From the NCBI GenBank assembly GCA_025150425.1, contig CP102281.1, positions 1,364,001-1,428,000 on the forward strand: DNA of 64,000 nt, written 5' to 3'. How positions within the stretch are numbered: the first letter of the stretch is position 1; the number at the start of each line of letters is the position of its first letter. The translations under genes were made by a program, and so were the position numbers. The DNA is from [Eubacterium] siraeum (lineage in GTDB: Bacteria; Bacillota; Clostridia; Oscillospirales; Ruminococcaceae). Under the pieces are notes generated by a model. That model searched no databases and was not told where the DNA came from. It was given only the letters and a program-made list of their open reading frames with translations. Of the stretch, positions 44,053 to 53,714 are shown in pieces.

Positions 44053-46647
44053 ATGAAAGAGATAAGAAAAAAGATAATAAAGATAGTTTCAATAGTTCTT
44101 GCCGCCGCAATGATAGGCACATCTTCGGGACTTCTCGCATTCGCCGCACAGGGCGGTAACGATAATAATACATCGTCATCCGTTTCTGACAGTACTGAAA
44201 CAAGCAGTGACGAAAAGAGCAGCTCGGATACAGACGGCAAGGAAGAAACGGTATATATCATCTCAAACGCAGACGGTACAACAAAGAAGGTCATCGTCAG
44301 CGACTGGCTGAAGAACGGCTCGCACAACGCAACGATAGAGGACGAAACCTCGCTTAAGGACGTTAAGAATGTAAAGGGCAACGAGAGCTTTACAAACAGC
44401 GGCGAGAATTACAAATGGGCGGCTGAAGGCAGTGACATTTACTATCAGGGTACGACAGACAAGACGCTCCCCGTTGATATGAAAATTACATATACTCTTG
44501 ACGGCAAGACGGTCACTCCCGATGAAATCAAAGGCAAGAGCGGCAAGGTAACAATCCGCTTTGACTATACGAATAATGAAAAGCGTACCGTAAAGATTGA
44601 CGGCAAGGATACGCAGATGTACGTTCCTTTCCTGATGGTAACAGGTACGGTTCTTGATAACGAGAAGTTCTCGAACGTAAAGGTAACCAACGGTAAGCTG
44701 GTAAATGACGGTGACAGATCGGCGGTTCTCGGATTTGCGCTTCCCGGTATGCAGGAAAACTTAGGACTTGACAAGGACGATTATGAAATTCCCTCATACG
44801 TTGAAATCAGTGCAGATGTCAAGGATTTCGAGCTTATGACCTGTATGACGGTAGGTACGACAGAGCTGTTCAACGAGGTCGATACCGACAAGCTCAATAT
44901 GGACGATATTGACGGCACTATAAAGGAATTCACAGACGCTGTAGATCAGCTTTCAGACGGTTCTTCACAGCTGTATGACGGACTTGTTACACTGTTCGAA
45001 AAATCGGGCGAGCTTGCTGACGGTACAAAACAGCTTGCAGACGGTGCTGGCACTCTGTATGACGGCACAGGCACACTTGTAAACGGCACAAACGATTTAA
45101 AGAGCGGTGCGGATGAACTGAACGTAGGCGCAGTAAAGCTGAAGGACGGCACGGTTTCTCTGGTAGCCGGCATCAAGGATCTGAAAACAGGCGCTGAGGC
45201 TCTTGACAGCGGTGCAGGAAAGCTGAAGGAAGGCACATCTGCACTGGCAGGCGGTGCAAATGATCTTATCAAAGGTGCAGATAAGCTTAACAGCGGTGCG
45301 TCATCGCTTGACAGCGGCGCATCTCAGGTGGAGAACGGTGCAGGACAGGTAAGCGCAGGAGCTTCAGAGCTGAACGAAGGTCTTGGCGAGCTTTCATCAA
45401 ACAGCGAACAGCTGAACGCAGGCGCAAAGCAGGTATTCGACACGCTGTTATCCACAGCCGAAACGCAGATAAAGGCATCCGGTCTTACCGTTTCAAAACT
45501 GACTATAAAGAATTACAAGACAGAGCTTAACAAGCTGGTAGATTCTCTTGACAAGGATAAGGTCTACACTCTTGCTTACAATACGGCACTCAAAACGGTA
45601 ACTGCCGAGGTAGAAAAGAACAATGACGCTATAACAGCAGGCGTTACAAAAGCTGTACAGGCAAAGGTGCTTGAGGGTGTTCTCAAAGCCGCAGGCTTTA
45701 ATATGACCGCAGAGCAGTACAATGCAGCAGTAAAGGCAGGACAGATACCCGAAGCCGTACAGGCTAAGGTAACAGCCGCAGTTTCCGCTCAGATGGCAAC
45801 AGATGCTGTAAAGGCTCAGATAAGCACAAATGTTGAAGCACAGAAGAAACAGCTTATCGAGCAGAATATGAAAAGCGAAAAGGTCACAAAGCAGATAAAC
45901 GAAGCTGTAGCAAAGGCTAAGGCAGGTCAGACAACGATAAAGAATCTTATCGCACAGCTTGATTCCTACAATCAGTTCTACACAGGACTTACTCAGTATA
46001 CAGCAGGTGTTGACAGCGCCTATGACGGTTCAAAGACGCTGTCGGCAGGCGCAACACAGCTTTACAGCGGTACTAAAAATCTTCACAGCGGTGCTACACA
46101 GCTTAAAAGCGGCACACAGCAGCTTACAAGCGGCGGCTCAACACTTATCGCAGGTGTAAATCAGCTTGACAAAGGCGCAAGCGACCTTAAGGACGGTACG
46201 GCAAGCCTTGTAGCAGGCATCGGCACACTCTATGACGGTGCAACACAGCTTGACAACGGCGCAGGACAGTTAAAGGACGGTACGACAAGCCTTGTTGCAG
46301 GTGTAGGCACACTTCACAGCGGTGCATTACAGCTTCATGACGGTGCAGGCGACCTTAAAGACGGTGCCGATAAGCTCAATGACGGTGTGGCAACTCTTAT
46401 TGACGGTGTAAAGCAGTTAAGGGACGGTGCTAAGGAGCTGAACGACGGTATGGATGAGTTCAACGAGAAGGCTGTCAAGAAGATAGTAGACGCTGTTGAC
46501 GGCGATATTGCAGGACTTATCGACAAGCTGAAGGCTACGGTTGCTTTAGGCAAGGACTATGACACATTCGGCGGTAAGTCTGATAAGACAGAGGGCACTG
46601 TAAAGTTCATTTACAGAACAGAGAGCATCTCAGCCGACGATGAATAA
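44053..46647 (+). CDS. YhgE/Pip-like secreted protein with Leu-x-x-Gly repeats
   Basis: 864 aa. One N-terminal helix or signal (about residues 11-32, ending FAAQ), a Ser/Thr/Asp-rich region, a beta-rich domain (residues ~75-275), then two long arrays of 7- and 14-residue repeats of the type L-x-x-G-(A/T)-x-x-L-(residues ~300-475 and ~655-820) separated by a helical domain. Such repeats are typical of YhgE/Pip proteins, but the multi-helix C-terminal membrane domain of that family is missing; the protein ends in a soluble tail. It lies 14 bases after the MMPL gene and may act as its extracytoplasmic partner. Confidence 0.82.
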   Translation: MKEIRKKIIKIVSIVLAAAMIGTSSGLLAFAAQGGNDNNTSSSVSDSTETSSDEKSSSDTDGKEETVYIISNADGTTKKVIVSDWLKNGSHNATIEDETSLKDVKNVKGNESFTNSGENYKWAAEGSDIYYQGTTDKTLPVDMKITYTLDGKTVTPDEIKGKSGKVTIRFDYTNNEKRTVKIDGKDTQMYVPFLMVTGTVLDNEKFSNVKVTNGKLVNDGDRSAVLGFALPGMQENLGLDKDDYEIPSYVEISADVKDFELMTCMTVGTTELFNEVDTDKLNMDDIDGTIKEFTDAVDQLSDGSSQLYDGLVTLFEKSGELADGTKQLADGAGTLYDGTGTLVNGTNDLKSGADELNVGAVKLKDGTVSLVAGIKDLKTGAEALDSGAGKLKEGTSALAGGANDLIKGADKLNSGASSLDSGASQVENGAGQVSAGASELNEGLGELSSNSEQLNAGAKQVFDTLLSTAETQIKASGLTVSKLTIKNYKTELNKLVDSLDKDKVYTLAYNTALKTVTAEVEKNNDAITAGVTKAVQAKVLEGVLKAAGFNMTAEQYNAAVKAGQIPEAVQAKVTAAVSAQMATDAVKAQISTNVEAQKKQLIEQNMKSEKVTKQINEAVAKAKAGQTTIKNLIAQLDSYNQFYTGLTQYTAGVDSAYDGSKTLSAGATQLYSGTKNLHSGATQLKSGTQQLTSGGSTLIAGVNQLDKGASDLKDGTASLVAGIGTLYDGATQLDNGAGQLKDGTTSLVAGVGTLHSGALQLHDGAGDLKDGADKLNDGVATLIDGVKQLRDGAKELNDGMDEFNEKAVKKIVDAVDGDIAGLIDKLKATVALGKDYDTFGGKSDKTEGTVKFIYRTESISADDE

Positions 46648-46669
46648 TCAATAACTTAATAAGTCAAAG

Positions 46670-46705
46670 GCTCTGACGGGAGAACGTTCCGTCGGAGCTT
46701 TTTTA
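46670..46705 (+). terminator. Rho-independent terminator after the MMPL operon
   Basis: Stem of about 11-12 bp (46670-46681 with 46687-46698, including G-U pairs) followed by TTTTTTATT. Confidence 0.88.
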
Positions 46706-46810
46706 TTACAAATGTCATACGGGAAAATACCGTTTGTAACTGGTGAAATCCGCTTTGCAGGTGTATAATCGTTACAGTAAGATAAATAAACAGCCGAAAG
46801 GGGAATACTT

Positions 46811-47755
46811 ATGATATTTGCAAGCGTAAACAACCTTGTCAAGAATTATGGCAATCACTGTGCCGTAGATAACCTCAGCTTCAATGTAAGCGAGGGCGAG
46901 ATATTCGGACTTATAGGTCCTAATGGGGCAGGAAAGTCAACCACGATAAATATTATCACAACACTTGACGAAGCGACTTCGGGAAGTGTGACGATAGACG
47001 GTATGGATACAGTGAAGCAAAGAGCGGAGATAAGACGGATGATCGGATGCGTTCCGCAGGAGATTGCGGTGTACCCGTATCTTACCGCAAAGGAAAACGT
47101 TGAATTTTTCGCTTCACTGTACGGCTTCAAGGGCGAACAGCTTCATAAGAATGCTATGACAGCTCTCGAATTTGCGGGGCTTGCTGATAAGGCGGATATG
47201 AAGCCGAAGAAAATGTCGGGCGGTATGAAACGCAGACTTAACATTGCCTGCGGTATAGCACATAAGCCTAAGCTGATAGTTATGGACGAACCTACCGTAG
47301 GAGTTGACGCACAGTCAAGAGAGCATATAATGAGTTCGATAAAGAAACTGCGTGAAAGCGGTGCGACAGTAATATATACCTCGCACTATATGCACGAGGT
47401 AGAGGAAATCTGCGACAGAGTCGCTATAATTGACAAAGGCAGGCTTGTGGCAGAAGGTACACAGCAGGAACTTATAACGATGATAACCGACAGCTGTACG
47501 GTACATATCACCACAAAGCAGTGCGACAGCGAAACAAGAAGCAGAGTATCAAGGGCTGTTTCCTGCCTGCCCGATGTAAACAGGGTGCAATTTAACGACA
47601 ATATGATAAGCGTAGATATGAGCATAAGCTGTAACGATATTTCACACGTTATAAGCGAGCTTGTAAAGCAAAATCTGCCTGTAATCGAGATAAGCACGGA
47701 AAAGCCGGATATGGACGCTGTGTTCCTGTCGCTTACAGGACACGAGATACGTTAA
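46811..47755 (+). CDS. ABC-2-type transporter ATP-binding protein
   Basis: 314 aa. Walker A GPNGAGKST at residues 36-44, Q-loop VPQEIAVYPYLTA, signature MSGGMKRRLNIA, Walker B LIVMDEPTVGVD, H-loop TSHYMHE, followed by a C-terminal DrrA/CcmA-like extension. This composition matches drug, lipid or polyketide exporters. Two permease genes follow at short spacing. A plausible ribosome site AAAGGGGA precedes the ATG. Confidence 0.93.
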   Translation: MIFASVNNLVKNYGNHCAVDNLSFNVSEGEIFGLIGPNGAGKSTTINIITTLDEATSGSVTIDGMDTVKQRAEIRRMIGCVPQEIAVYPYLTAKENVEFFASLYGFKGEQLHKNAMTALEFAGLADKADMKPKKMSGGMKRRLNIACGIAHKPKLIVMDEPTVGVDAQSREHIMSSIKKLRESGATVIYTSHYMHEVEEICDRVAIIDKGRLVAEGTQQELITMITDSCTVHITTKQCDSETRSRVSRAVSCLPDVNRVQFNDNMISVDMSISCNDISHVISELVKQNLPVIEISTEKPDMDAVFLSLTGHEIR

Positions 47756-47766
47756 GGAGCGGAAAT

Positions 47767-48861
47767 ATGCTTAGTTTGATAATAAAACAGATTAGGGAGT
47801 ATTTCAGAAGCCCCGCAAACGTATTCATGGGGCTTTTCTTCCCGGTACTGCTGGTATTCTTTCTCGGAACAATGCTTCAGAATCTTGATATAGCAGATTA
47901 TGACATAGGAGAAATTAAACTGCAATACAGTGTTGCGCAAACAAACGAGCAAAGCGGAAAGGCATTTGCCGAGTTTCTTGACAATATCAATATGATAAAG
48001 GCGGAAAAGGCAAGCGATGAAAAAGCCGCACTGAGCCTTACCGATAAGGGCGATATAGACGCATATATAGAGCTTAAAAACGGGGAAATCCTGTTATACT
48101 GTGGCAGAAACGAAATTGCAAACAGGGCGCTCGGCTCGGTGCTGAATTCTTTCATTGCGGTATCAGATACATATTATAAAATAGCATCGACCGACCCGTC
48201 ACTGCTTATGAATACAGATACCGATACCGAAAAGTCATTTGTAGAGCAGGACGGACTTGGCGTTACACGGAGTATGATGGATTATTATGCGGTGAGTATG
48301 GCGGTAATGATGATATTCATGTCGCATATGATAATGGGCAGTACGGCTCTCAAGGACGAGGAAAGGATATTCACCCTGCAGCGTCTTTATCTGTCACCTG
48401 TCGGCAAAGTAAAGCTGTTTTTCGGAAAGCTCATCGGTACGCTTCCCTCCGCTGTTATAGGAAATGCGGTGATAATGCTTTTTTCGGTGTTTGTGTTCGG
48501 TGCGAAATACTGCGACAGCTTTGTCGGAAACCTTATCCTGTTCCTGCTGTTCTCCTGCTGCTCACTTGCGACGATAGCTGTAGGTATGCTGATAGGGGTA
48601 CTGATAAAAATACCTGCGGAGAGCATCGTGATACCGCTTACATGGGCATTGCTGTTCTTCTCAGGCTCGTTTTCAAAGCAGGTATTTATCGAAGGGCTCA
48701 GCGACAAGCTGCCGCCTTATATCGTTCAGCAGGCGGCATTCAGACTTACTCTTTACGGTGAAAGCGACAGTGCGTTGGCGGTAATTGCGGTATGCCTTGC
48801 CGTGACGGTTGCGGTATCGCTTATCGGTGCGGCAATATTCCGTGTAAAAAAATCCGTCTGA
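47767..48861 (+). CDS. ABC-2 family transporter permease
   Basis: 364 aa: one helix near residues 19-38, a large extracytoplasmic loop (about 40-170) and five helices (about 175-360), the ABC2_membrane_3 layout. AAGGAGCGG precedes the ATG. Pairs with the ATPase before it and the second permease after it. Confidence 0.88.
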   Translation: MLSLIIKQIREYFRSPANVFMGLFFPVLLVFFLGTMLQNLDIADYDIGEIKLQYSVAQTNEQSGKAFAEFLDNINMIKAEKASDEKAALSLTDKGDIDAYIELKNGEILLYCGRNEIANRALGSVLNSFIAVSDTYYKIASTDPSLLMNTDTDTEKSFVEQDGLGVTRSMMDYYAVSMAVMMIFMSHMIMGSTALKDEERIFTLQRLYLSPVGKVKLFFGKLIGTLPSAVIGNAVIMLFSVFVFGAKYCDSFVGNLILFLLFSCCSLATIAVGMLIGVLIKIPAESIVIPLTWALLFFSGSFSKQVFIEGLSDKLPPYIVQQAAFRLTLYGESDSALAVIAVCLAVTVAVSLIGAAIFRVKKSV

Positions 48862-48875
48862 AAGGGGAGCGTATT

Positions 48876-50012
48876 ATGAATAATATAAGAACGGTATTTT
48901 TCGGTATGCTGAAGCGTCTTAAATACGCACTTGTAATCGCACTTCTTGTAGGGGCAGGCAGTATAGGGCTTTATTACTGCGGCAGACCGATAGCAAACGT
49001 GTTCTCGGTAAACGACAAGATAGACATTGCCCTTACCGATAACGATAAATCGGAGCTTTCCGCAATGCTGAAAAGCTATCTCAGCGACAGGATAAATATG
49101 AACATTATCGAGGACGGCAAAGAAAAATTCAATGATAAATTGATTAACCGTGACGTTTCTGCTATAATAGAGATACCGCAGGGCTTTGAAAAGAATGTAA
49201 TCGGCGGAAAAGACGTGAAGATAAAATCCACCACTCTTGACGATTACGAAAACGGCGCTTATATCTCGGTATATATCGAAGGCTTTATGAGAAGCGTCAA
49301 TATTGCCGCAAATGCCGCAAAAGGCGATGCAGAGCTGTTTTCGAGAATTATGAACAGCGATGCCGCCGACACAAAGCTCACTAAGGAAAATGCGGTAATA
49401 TCCGACAGGGAGGACGAATATGTCTCTGCAGGCTTTAAGTTCTCCGAAGGATTTATGATAATGCTTGTCACAGCTATCGGCATATTTATCACACTTGCGG
49501 TAATGGAAGACAGGCAGTACGGAACATACAGCAGAATGGCTGTTTCATCTGTAACGGGCGTACAGTACATTGTCGGAACGCTTGGGGCAAGCGTGCTTAT
49601 ATCCTTTACGGCACTTGTCATTTTACCGCTGTACCTGCTTATCACGGGCGCTCAGATGACAGCCGGCTATCCGCTTGTGTTTGCCGCCGTAATAATCTAC
49701 TCGCTGTTCAACTCGGCATTATCAATAATGCTCGCACAGCTGATAAGCTCAAAGCAGGCTCTTGCCACGCTTTCGGGCTGTATTACCTCGATAGGCGCTC
49801 TGCTCGGCGGTGCGTGGTTTCCGATAGACGAAACGGCAGGTATGCTGAAATATCTGTCATATATCACGCCGCAATACTGGTATGTCTGCTTTATGTCGGG
49901 CGAGGCTGAACAGCCTGTGATAAACATCTGCGTGCTTATACTCTACACATTGCTTATAATGCTTGCAAGCGCCGCACTTTTCGGCAGAAAGTCGGTAGTT
50001 TCAAAGGCGTAA
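48876..50012 (+). CDS. ABC-2 family transporter permease (second)
   Basis: 378 aa from the ATG at 48876, which has AAAGGGGAGCG upstream; the longer in-frame ORF start at 48792 is inside the previous gene. Same topology as its neighbour: a first helix (about 15-37), a long loop with EIPQGFEKNVIGGKDVKI, then five to six helices. The two permeases likely form a heterodimer. Confidence 0.88.
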   Translation: MNNIRTVFFGMLKRLKYALVIALLVGAGSIGLYYCGRPIANVFSVNDKIDIALTDNDKSELSAMLKSYLSDRINMNIIEDGKEKFNDKLINRDVSAIIEIPQGFEKNVIGGKDVKIKSTTLDDYENGAYISVYIEGFMRSVNIAANAAKGDAELFSRIMNSDAADTKLTKENAVISDREDEYVSAGFKFSEGFMIMLVTAIGIFITLAVMEDRQYGTYSRMAVSSVTGVQYIVGTLGASVLISFTALVILPLYLLITGAQMTAGYPLVFAAVIIYSLFNSALSIMLAQLISSKQALATLSGCITSIGALLGGAWFPIDETAGMLKYLSYITPQYWYVCFMSGEAEQPVINICVLILYTLLIMLASAALFGRKSVVSKA

Positions 50013-50027
50013 CGAAAGGAATACGAA

Positions 50028-51149
50028 TTGTCACTTATATATCTTGTATTCAAACTCACGGCAACAGCCGCATTCGGCACTATGAATATAATGAATAACT
50101 GTGATTCGGGCGATACGGTGCTTACCGTACTCGCCTTTTCCTGCTTTGCTCTGGCTGAATATCTGCTGTCGGTGCTTAAAAAGTCGGATAAAGCGGCGGC
50201 GGTCTGTTCGTGCGTTTCGGCTTTTATCGCATTTCTTATATACAGCGACAATCTGATATTCGTGCTGTGCTTTGCCGTGATCTTTGCTGTAGATAAATTC
50301 GGTGCGGGAAAGTATTTCCGACATATCGGCGCTGTTTCGGTACTGCTTGTTCTTTTCATAGTAAAACCGCCGTTTATTGATGTTCTGATACTTATTATAA
50401 TGCTTGTGGCATTCACTGTCACCCATATTACCGCAGGACAGCTTATCAAATGCCGTGAACAGCTTGCAGAAAGCAGAGAGGAAACTGTTCGCCTCAACCG
50501 CAGGATAGCAAGCCTTGAAGAATACGCCAAAACAGCAAAGAAATCTGCGGCTGTCGAAGAACGCAGACGGTTTTCAGCAAGGATACACGATAAGCTCGGA
50601 CACAGCATTTCAGGAAGTATAATTCTGCTTGAGGCGGCAAAGCTGAACATCAGGACAAACCCCGACAGTGCGGAGCAATGTATTACTACAGTAACCGATA
50701 ATCTCAGAAGCGGCGTTGACGATATAAGGCAGGCATTGCGTGAGGAACGTCCCGACAGCAAAACAATAGGAATAAGCGAGCTTAAAGAGATACTCGGTGA
50801 ATATAAGGCAAAATATAACATAAGGACAACGCTTGAAATCAAGGGTGATGCGGACAGAATCACATTCCGCATATGGAACTGCATAAAGGAAAATCTCGTT
50901 GAAACGCTTACAAATACGCTCAAGCATTCGGGAGCGGACGAATTTTCGCTGAAAATATCGGTTATGAACAAGGTGATCCGTGCCGAGTTCAAGGATAACG
51001 GCAAAGGAAGCGACAGCTTCAGAAAGGGTACGGGTCTTACGGCGATAGAGGAGCGAACGGTGCTTACGGACGGAAAGTGCATATTTCCTGCACAGACGGA
51101 CGGATTTTCGGTAGTAAACATATTCAGTCTGAAAGAGGAGAACGTATGA
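50028..51149 (+). CDS. NarL-type sensor histidine kinase
   Basis: 373 aa with a TTG start and GAAAGGAA 8-9 bases upstream. Four to five hydrophobic segments fill residues 1-135, a coiled coil follows (about 140-175), then the HisKA_3 phosphorylation site ERRRFSARIHDKLGHS (His187) and a HATPase domain (NLVETLTNTLKHSG, DNGKG, GTGLTAIEERT). It overlaps the response regulator start and follows the ABC exporter, suggesting it senses membrane or drug stress and controls that exporter. Confidence 0.9.
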   Translation: MSLIYLVFKLTATAAFGTMNIMNNCDSGDTVLTVLAFSCFALAEYLLSVLKKSDKAAAVCSCVSAFIAFLIYSDNLIFVLCFAVIFAVDKFGAGKYFRHIGAVSVLLVLFIVKPPFIDVLILIIMLVAFTVTHITAGQLIKCREQLAESREETVRLNRRIASLEEYAKTAKKSAAVEERRRFSARIHDKLGHSISGSIILLEAAKLNIRTNPDSAEQCITTVTDNLRSGVDDIRQALREERPDSKTIGISELKEILGEYKAKYNIRTTLEIKGDADRITFRIWNCIKENLVETLTNTLKHSGADEFSLKISVMNKVIRAEFKDNGKGSDSFRKGTGLTAIEERTVLTDGKCIFPAQTDGFSVVNIFSLKEENV

Positions 51150-51769
51150 AGATAATTATCGCAGATGACGACAGCATAATCCGTGAGGGGCTTAAGATGA
51201 TAATCTCGTCACAGCCTGATTTCGAGGTGACAGGTGTCGCCTGCAACGGTGCAGAAGCGGTAGAGCTTTGCAGGAAATACAAGACCGATATAGCGCTGCT
51301 TGATATAAGAATGCCCGTTATGGACGGCATTGAAGCCGCAAAGATAATGCTTGAAGAAAATCTCTGCAAGCCGCTTTTGCTGACAACGTTTGACGAGCAG
51401 GAGCTTATACAGCGTGCGCTTAAAGTCGGGGTCAGCGGCTATATTCTCAAAAACACGCAGACAGACGGGATTTTCAGTGCGCTGAGGACGGTATATAACG
51501 GCGGTACGGTATTCCAGCAGGATATTCTGTCGTATATCCGTGACGCCGCAGTAAAATGCTACGGCAAGAGCGCCGTTTTCGGTCTGCTTACCGAAAGAGA
51601 GCTTGATATAGTAAAGCTGATTGCAGACGGCTGTTCGAACGCAGAAATTGCCGAAAAGCTGTTTTTGTCAAACGGTACGGTGAGAAATTATATCAGCGTT
51701 ATACTTGAAAAAACAGGTCTTGAACACAGGACGCAGATAGCGGTAAGGTATCTTAAGGGCGATGAATAA
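51146..51769 (+). CDS. NarL/LuxR-type response regulator
   Basis: 207 aa. The ATG at 51146 overlaps the kinase stop (ATGA) and is preceded by AAAGAGGAG; the in-frame start at 51077 lies inside the kinase gene. Receiver domain with acidic pocket DDD near residues 7-9, phospho-acceptor Asp53 in LLDIRMP, Thr in LLTTFDE and Lys in YILKNT; C-terminal LuxR helix-turn-helix LTERELDIVKLIADGCSNAEIAEKLF. Partner of the kinase just upstream. Confidence 0.93.
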   Translation: MKIIIADDDSIIREGLKMIISSQPDFEVTGVACNGAEAVELCRKYKTDIALLDIRMPVMDGIEAAKIMLEENLCKPLLLTTFDEQELIQRALKVGVSGYILKNTQTDGIFSALRTVYNGGTVFQQDILSYIRDAAVKCYGKSAVFGLLTERELDIVKLIADGCSNAEIAEKLFLSNGTVRNYISVILEKTGLEHRTQIAVRYLKGDE

Positions 51770-51773
51770 ATAG

Positions 51774-51809
51774 CTCCCGTAAGCCGACAAAACGGTTTAC
51801 GGGAGTTTT
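51774..51809. terminator. Convergent terminator between the two-component genes and the HAD gene
   Basis: 13-bp stem (51774-51786 with 51793-51805, one G-U pair) and a TTTTC tract on the plus strand; it lies 4 bases before the minus-strand stop of the HAD gene and may serve both directions. Confidence 0.8.
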
Positions 51810-51812
51810 CGT

Positions 51813-53378
51813 TTATGTGATTTTATAAAGATATTCGTTGCCTCTTTTGCCGATATAATCAATTACTCCGACATATTGCAGTATTTTGATTGTGATGCCT
51901 GCATCGCCTGAACGCATACACCTTCTGAATTCTTTAAGCGTAAATGTTTCGGGTAATCCTTCGGGGATAAAGCATCGGTAGCTGTCGCTGTCCTCAAGAA
52001 ACGTAAGGCGAAGCAGGGAGGTGGGAACGGCTACCTTTCTGTCTGTCTTTCTGCGTTTCATATCCTTTGCGCAATAGCGAAGATTTTCTACGGCTATATC
52101 CGCAATGCAGACGGTCAGATTCGGATCGTTCAGGTACTGCCTGATTCGGTACAGTTCAAGGAAAAAATCGGTCATATCGCTTGCGGTAACGTTCCGTCCG
52201 CTGCTGAGTATCTCGCCTGTCGCCTTATCGACATAATTAAGACGGCTCTTTTTATGAAAAGGGTAGACTATCGTAACGTGCGAGGCTTTGAGGAACGTAT
52301 TCAGCTTAGGTACAAGATAGCTGAAGTTTGCCGTCTGTATCTCAAAAATTCCGTTCTCGGTAACAAGGTCGGCAAAGTAACTGCCTATCTTTATTTCCTT
52401 ATCGAAAAGAGTGGCGGCAAAATAGCTTTTCAGCGTTGCGTGTATCTGCTTTTCGTTCAGTATACCCACACCGTCGCCGCTGTCGGCGGTAGCTGTACAA
52501 GCGCTGAACCGTGCATTGTCGGGCGAAACGTAAAGAGACTGCTTATCATACTGCCTTACCGTACAGCTGTCACACTGTATGAACACAGGCACACCGCCTT
52601 GCTCGTTTGAACGGATTATCCCCGTTGCAAGTTCTTTCAGCTTATCTGTAGCATTGGATACGGCATAGCATCTGTCGGCTACGGTAAACATTGATATATC
52701 GTTTGTGTTGTCGCCGAAAACTATAAGCTCATCCGCACCGACAAGCTCCTTCAGCTTCAGTGCCGCATTAGCCTTTGAAACGTCCTCACGGTAGATTTCA
52801 TACCAGTATTCGTCGGTATCGTATGTATCGGGCTGATAGTTTCTTGAAAAGCCGTTCGTTCTGTAAAAATATCGGTCAAGCTCATCGGGCTTCATTACAG
52901 GCTCGATAAGCGTTATATAATAAATATCGCCTTCGAACAGCTCGTCATAGCTTTTTGCTCGGTGCATTCTTCTGTCTCCGGCTCTGTCCTTTAAATAACG
53001 CTCCGTACCCTTGTTGAGTCGGTTTTTAAGATAGCTTACTCTTTCGTAATTGTCTATGACCGAGTACACAAGCACCGATTCTTTATGTTCATAGAAAAAT
53101 GACTTCATGAACGATTTTGATTCTTCACTGAAAAAATGCGTTACGATACGCTCCTTTGTGACAGGGTCGATTATAAAAGCGCCGTTATGAGTTATCACGG
53201 GCAGCCTGAAATTGATACAGCTTACTTTCGGCTCGGCTGAATGCACTGAACGTGCGGTGGCGTAGCTTATCTTTATATCATCGTCAATAAGCCTGTTCAT
53301 CAGTGCCTCTGTCATTCGTCCGATTTGCGCCTTATGGTCAAGAAGCGTCCCGTCAAGGTCGGTAAGATACAGTTTCAT
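51813..53378 (-). CDS. HAD-IIB (Cof-type) phosphatase fused to a PD-(D/E)xK nuclease-like and winged-helix module
   Basis: 521 aa. Residues 1-~262 are a Cof-like HAD phosphatase: DLDGT at 7-11, SYATAR near 39-44, and GDNTNDISMF at 222-231. After a Cys-containing linker, residues ~305-521 form a separate module: LNEKQIHATLKSYF (308-321), then IGSYFADLVTENGIFEIQT (331-349), whose Asp337, Glu346 and Gln348 have the spacing of a PD-(D/E)xK-type active site. A C-terminal winged-helix-like part (TLKEFRRCMRSGDAG..., GVIDYIGKRGNEYLY) follows. Cof HADs are normally ~270 aa, so this is a fusion. I recall similar stand-alone C-terminal modules in Clostridia; the nuclease reading is inference. AAATC-A-rich ribosome site is weak. 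Confidence 0.8.
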   Translation of the reverse strand: MKLYLTDLDGTLLDHKAQIGRMTEALMNRLIDDDIKISYATARSVHSAEPKVSCINFRLPVITHNGAFIIDPVTKERIVTHFFSEESKSFMKSFFYEHKESVLVYSVIDNYERVSYLKNRLNKGTERYLKDRAGDRRMHRAKSYDELFEGDIYYITLIEPVMKPDELDRYFYRTNGFSRNYQPDTYDTDEYWYEIYREDVSKANAALKLKELVGADELIVFGDNTNDISMFTVADRCYAVSNATDKLKELATGIIRSNEQGGVPVFIQCDSCTVRQYDKQSLYVSPDNARFSACTATADSGDGVGILNEKQIHATLKSYFAATLFDKEIKIGSYFADLVTENGIFEIQTANFSYLVPKLNTFLKASHVTIVYPFHKKSRLNYVDKATGEILSSGRNVTASDMTDFFLELYRIRQYLNDPNLTVCIADIAVENLRYCAKDMKRRKTDRKVAVPTSLLRLTFLEDSDSYRCFIPEGLPETFTLKEFRRCMRSGDAGITIKILQYVGVIDYIGKRGNEYLYKIT

Positions 53379-53417
53379 TTGATTTCTCCGATTACAATTT
53401 ATTTATATTTATATATC

Positions 53418-53701
53418 TCAGTATGGGGTTTGGGGCGTAGCACCAAGGCGGGTTGCAGGGACGCCGGTACCCGTATCCACCCCCGGCATGGATGCCGGGC
53501 GTGTATGCACAAGGGCTTTGCAAGGACGCAAAGCCAACCAAGCATACACAGCCTTTCATGGGGAAAGGGGGCAGTTCGGCATGGATGCCGAAATTAGGAC
53601 ACACCAAGCTTTGCAAGACGCAAAGCCATCAGAGTGTCCTAAAGGGAATAGGGATAATAAATCAGAAGTTTATTTCAAAAACAGACTTTTTCAGCAAACT
53701 G
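53418..53701 (+). mobile_element. Non-coding inverted-repeat element D1 (left end damaged)
   Basis: 284 bases. The left end reads CAGTATGGGGTTTGGGGCG: compared with D2 it lacks about 27 bases of the left arm. The right end CAGCAAACTG is intact. Contents: CCCGGCAT-GG-ATGCCGGG hairpin (about 53482-53499), nested double hairpin (53501-53549), TTCGGCAT-GG-ATGCCGAA, and TTTGC-AAGAC-GCAAA. The last ~75 bases are nearly identical to D2. Flanked by copies of ATTTATATATCT at 53406-53417 and 53703-53714. Confidence 0.72.
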
Positions 53702-53714
53702 AATTTATATATCT
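53702..53714 (+). repeat. Shared target duplication between D1 and D2
   Basis: AATTTATATATCT. Perfect copy at 54021-54033 and a 12-base match at 53406-53417, giving the order target-D1-target-D2-target. Confidence 0.75.
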
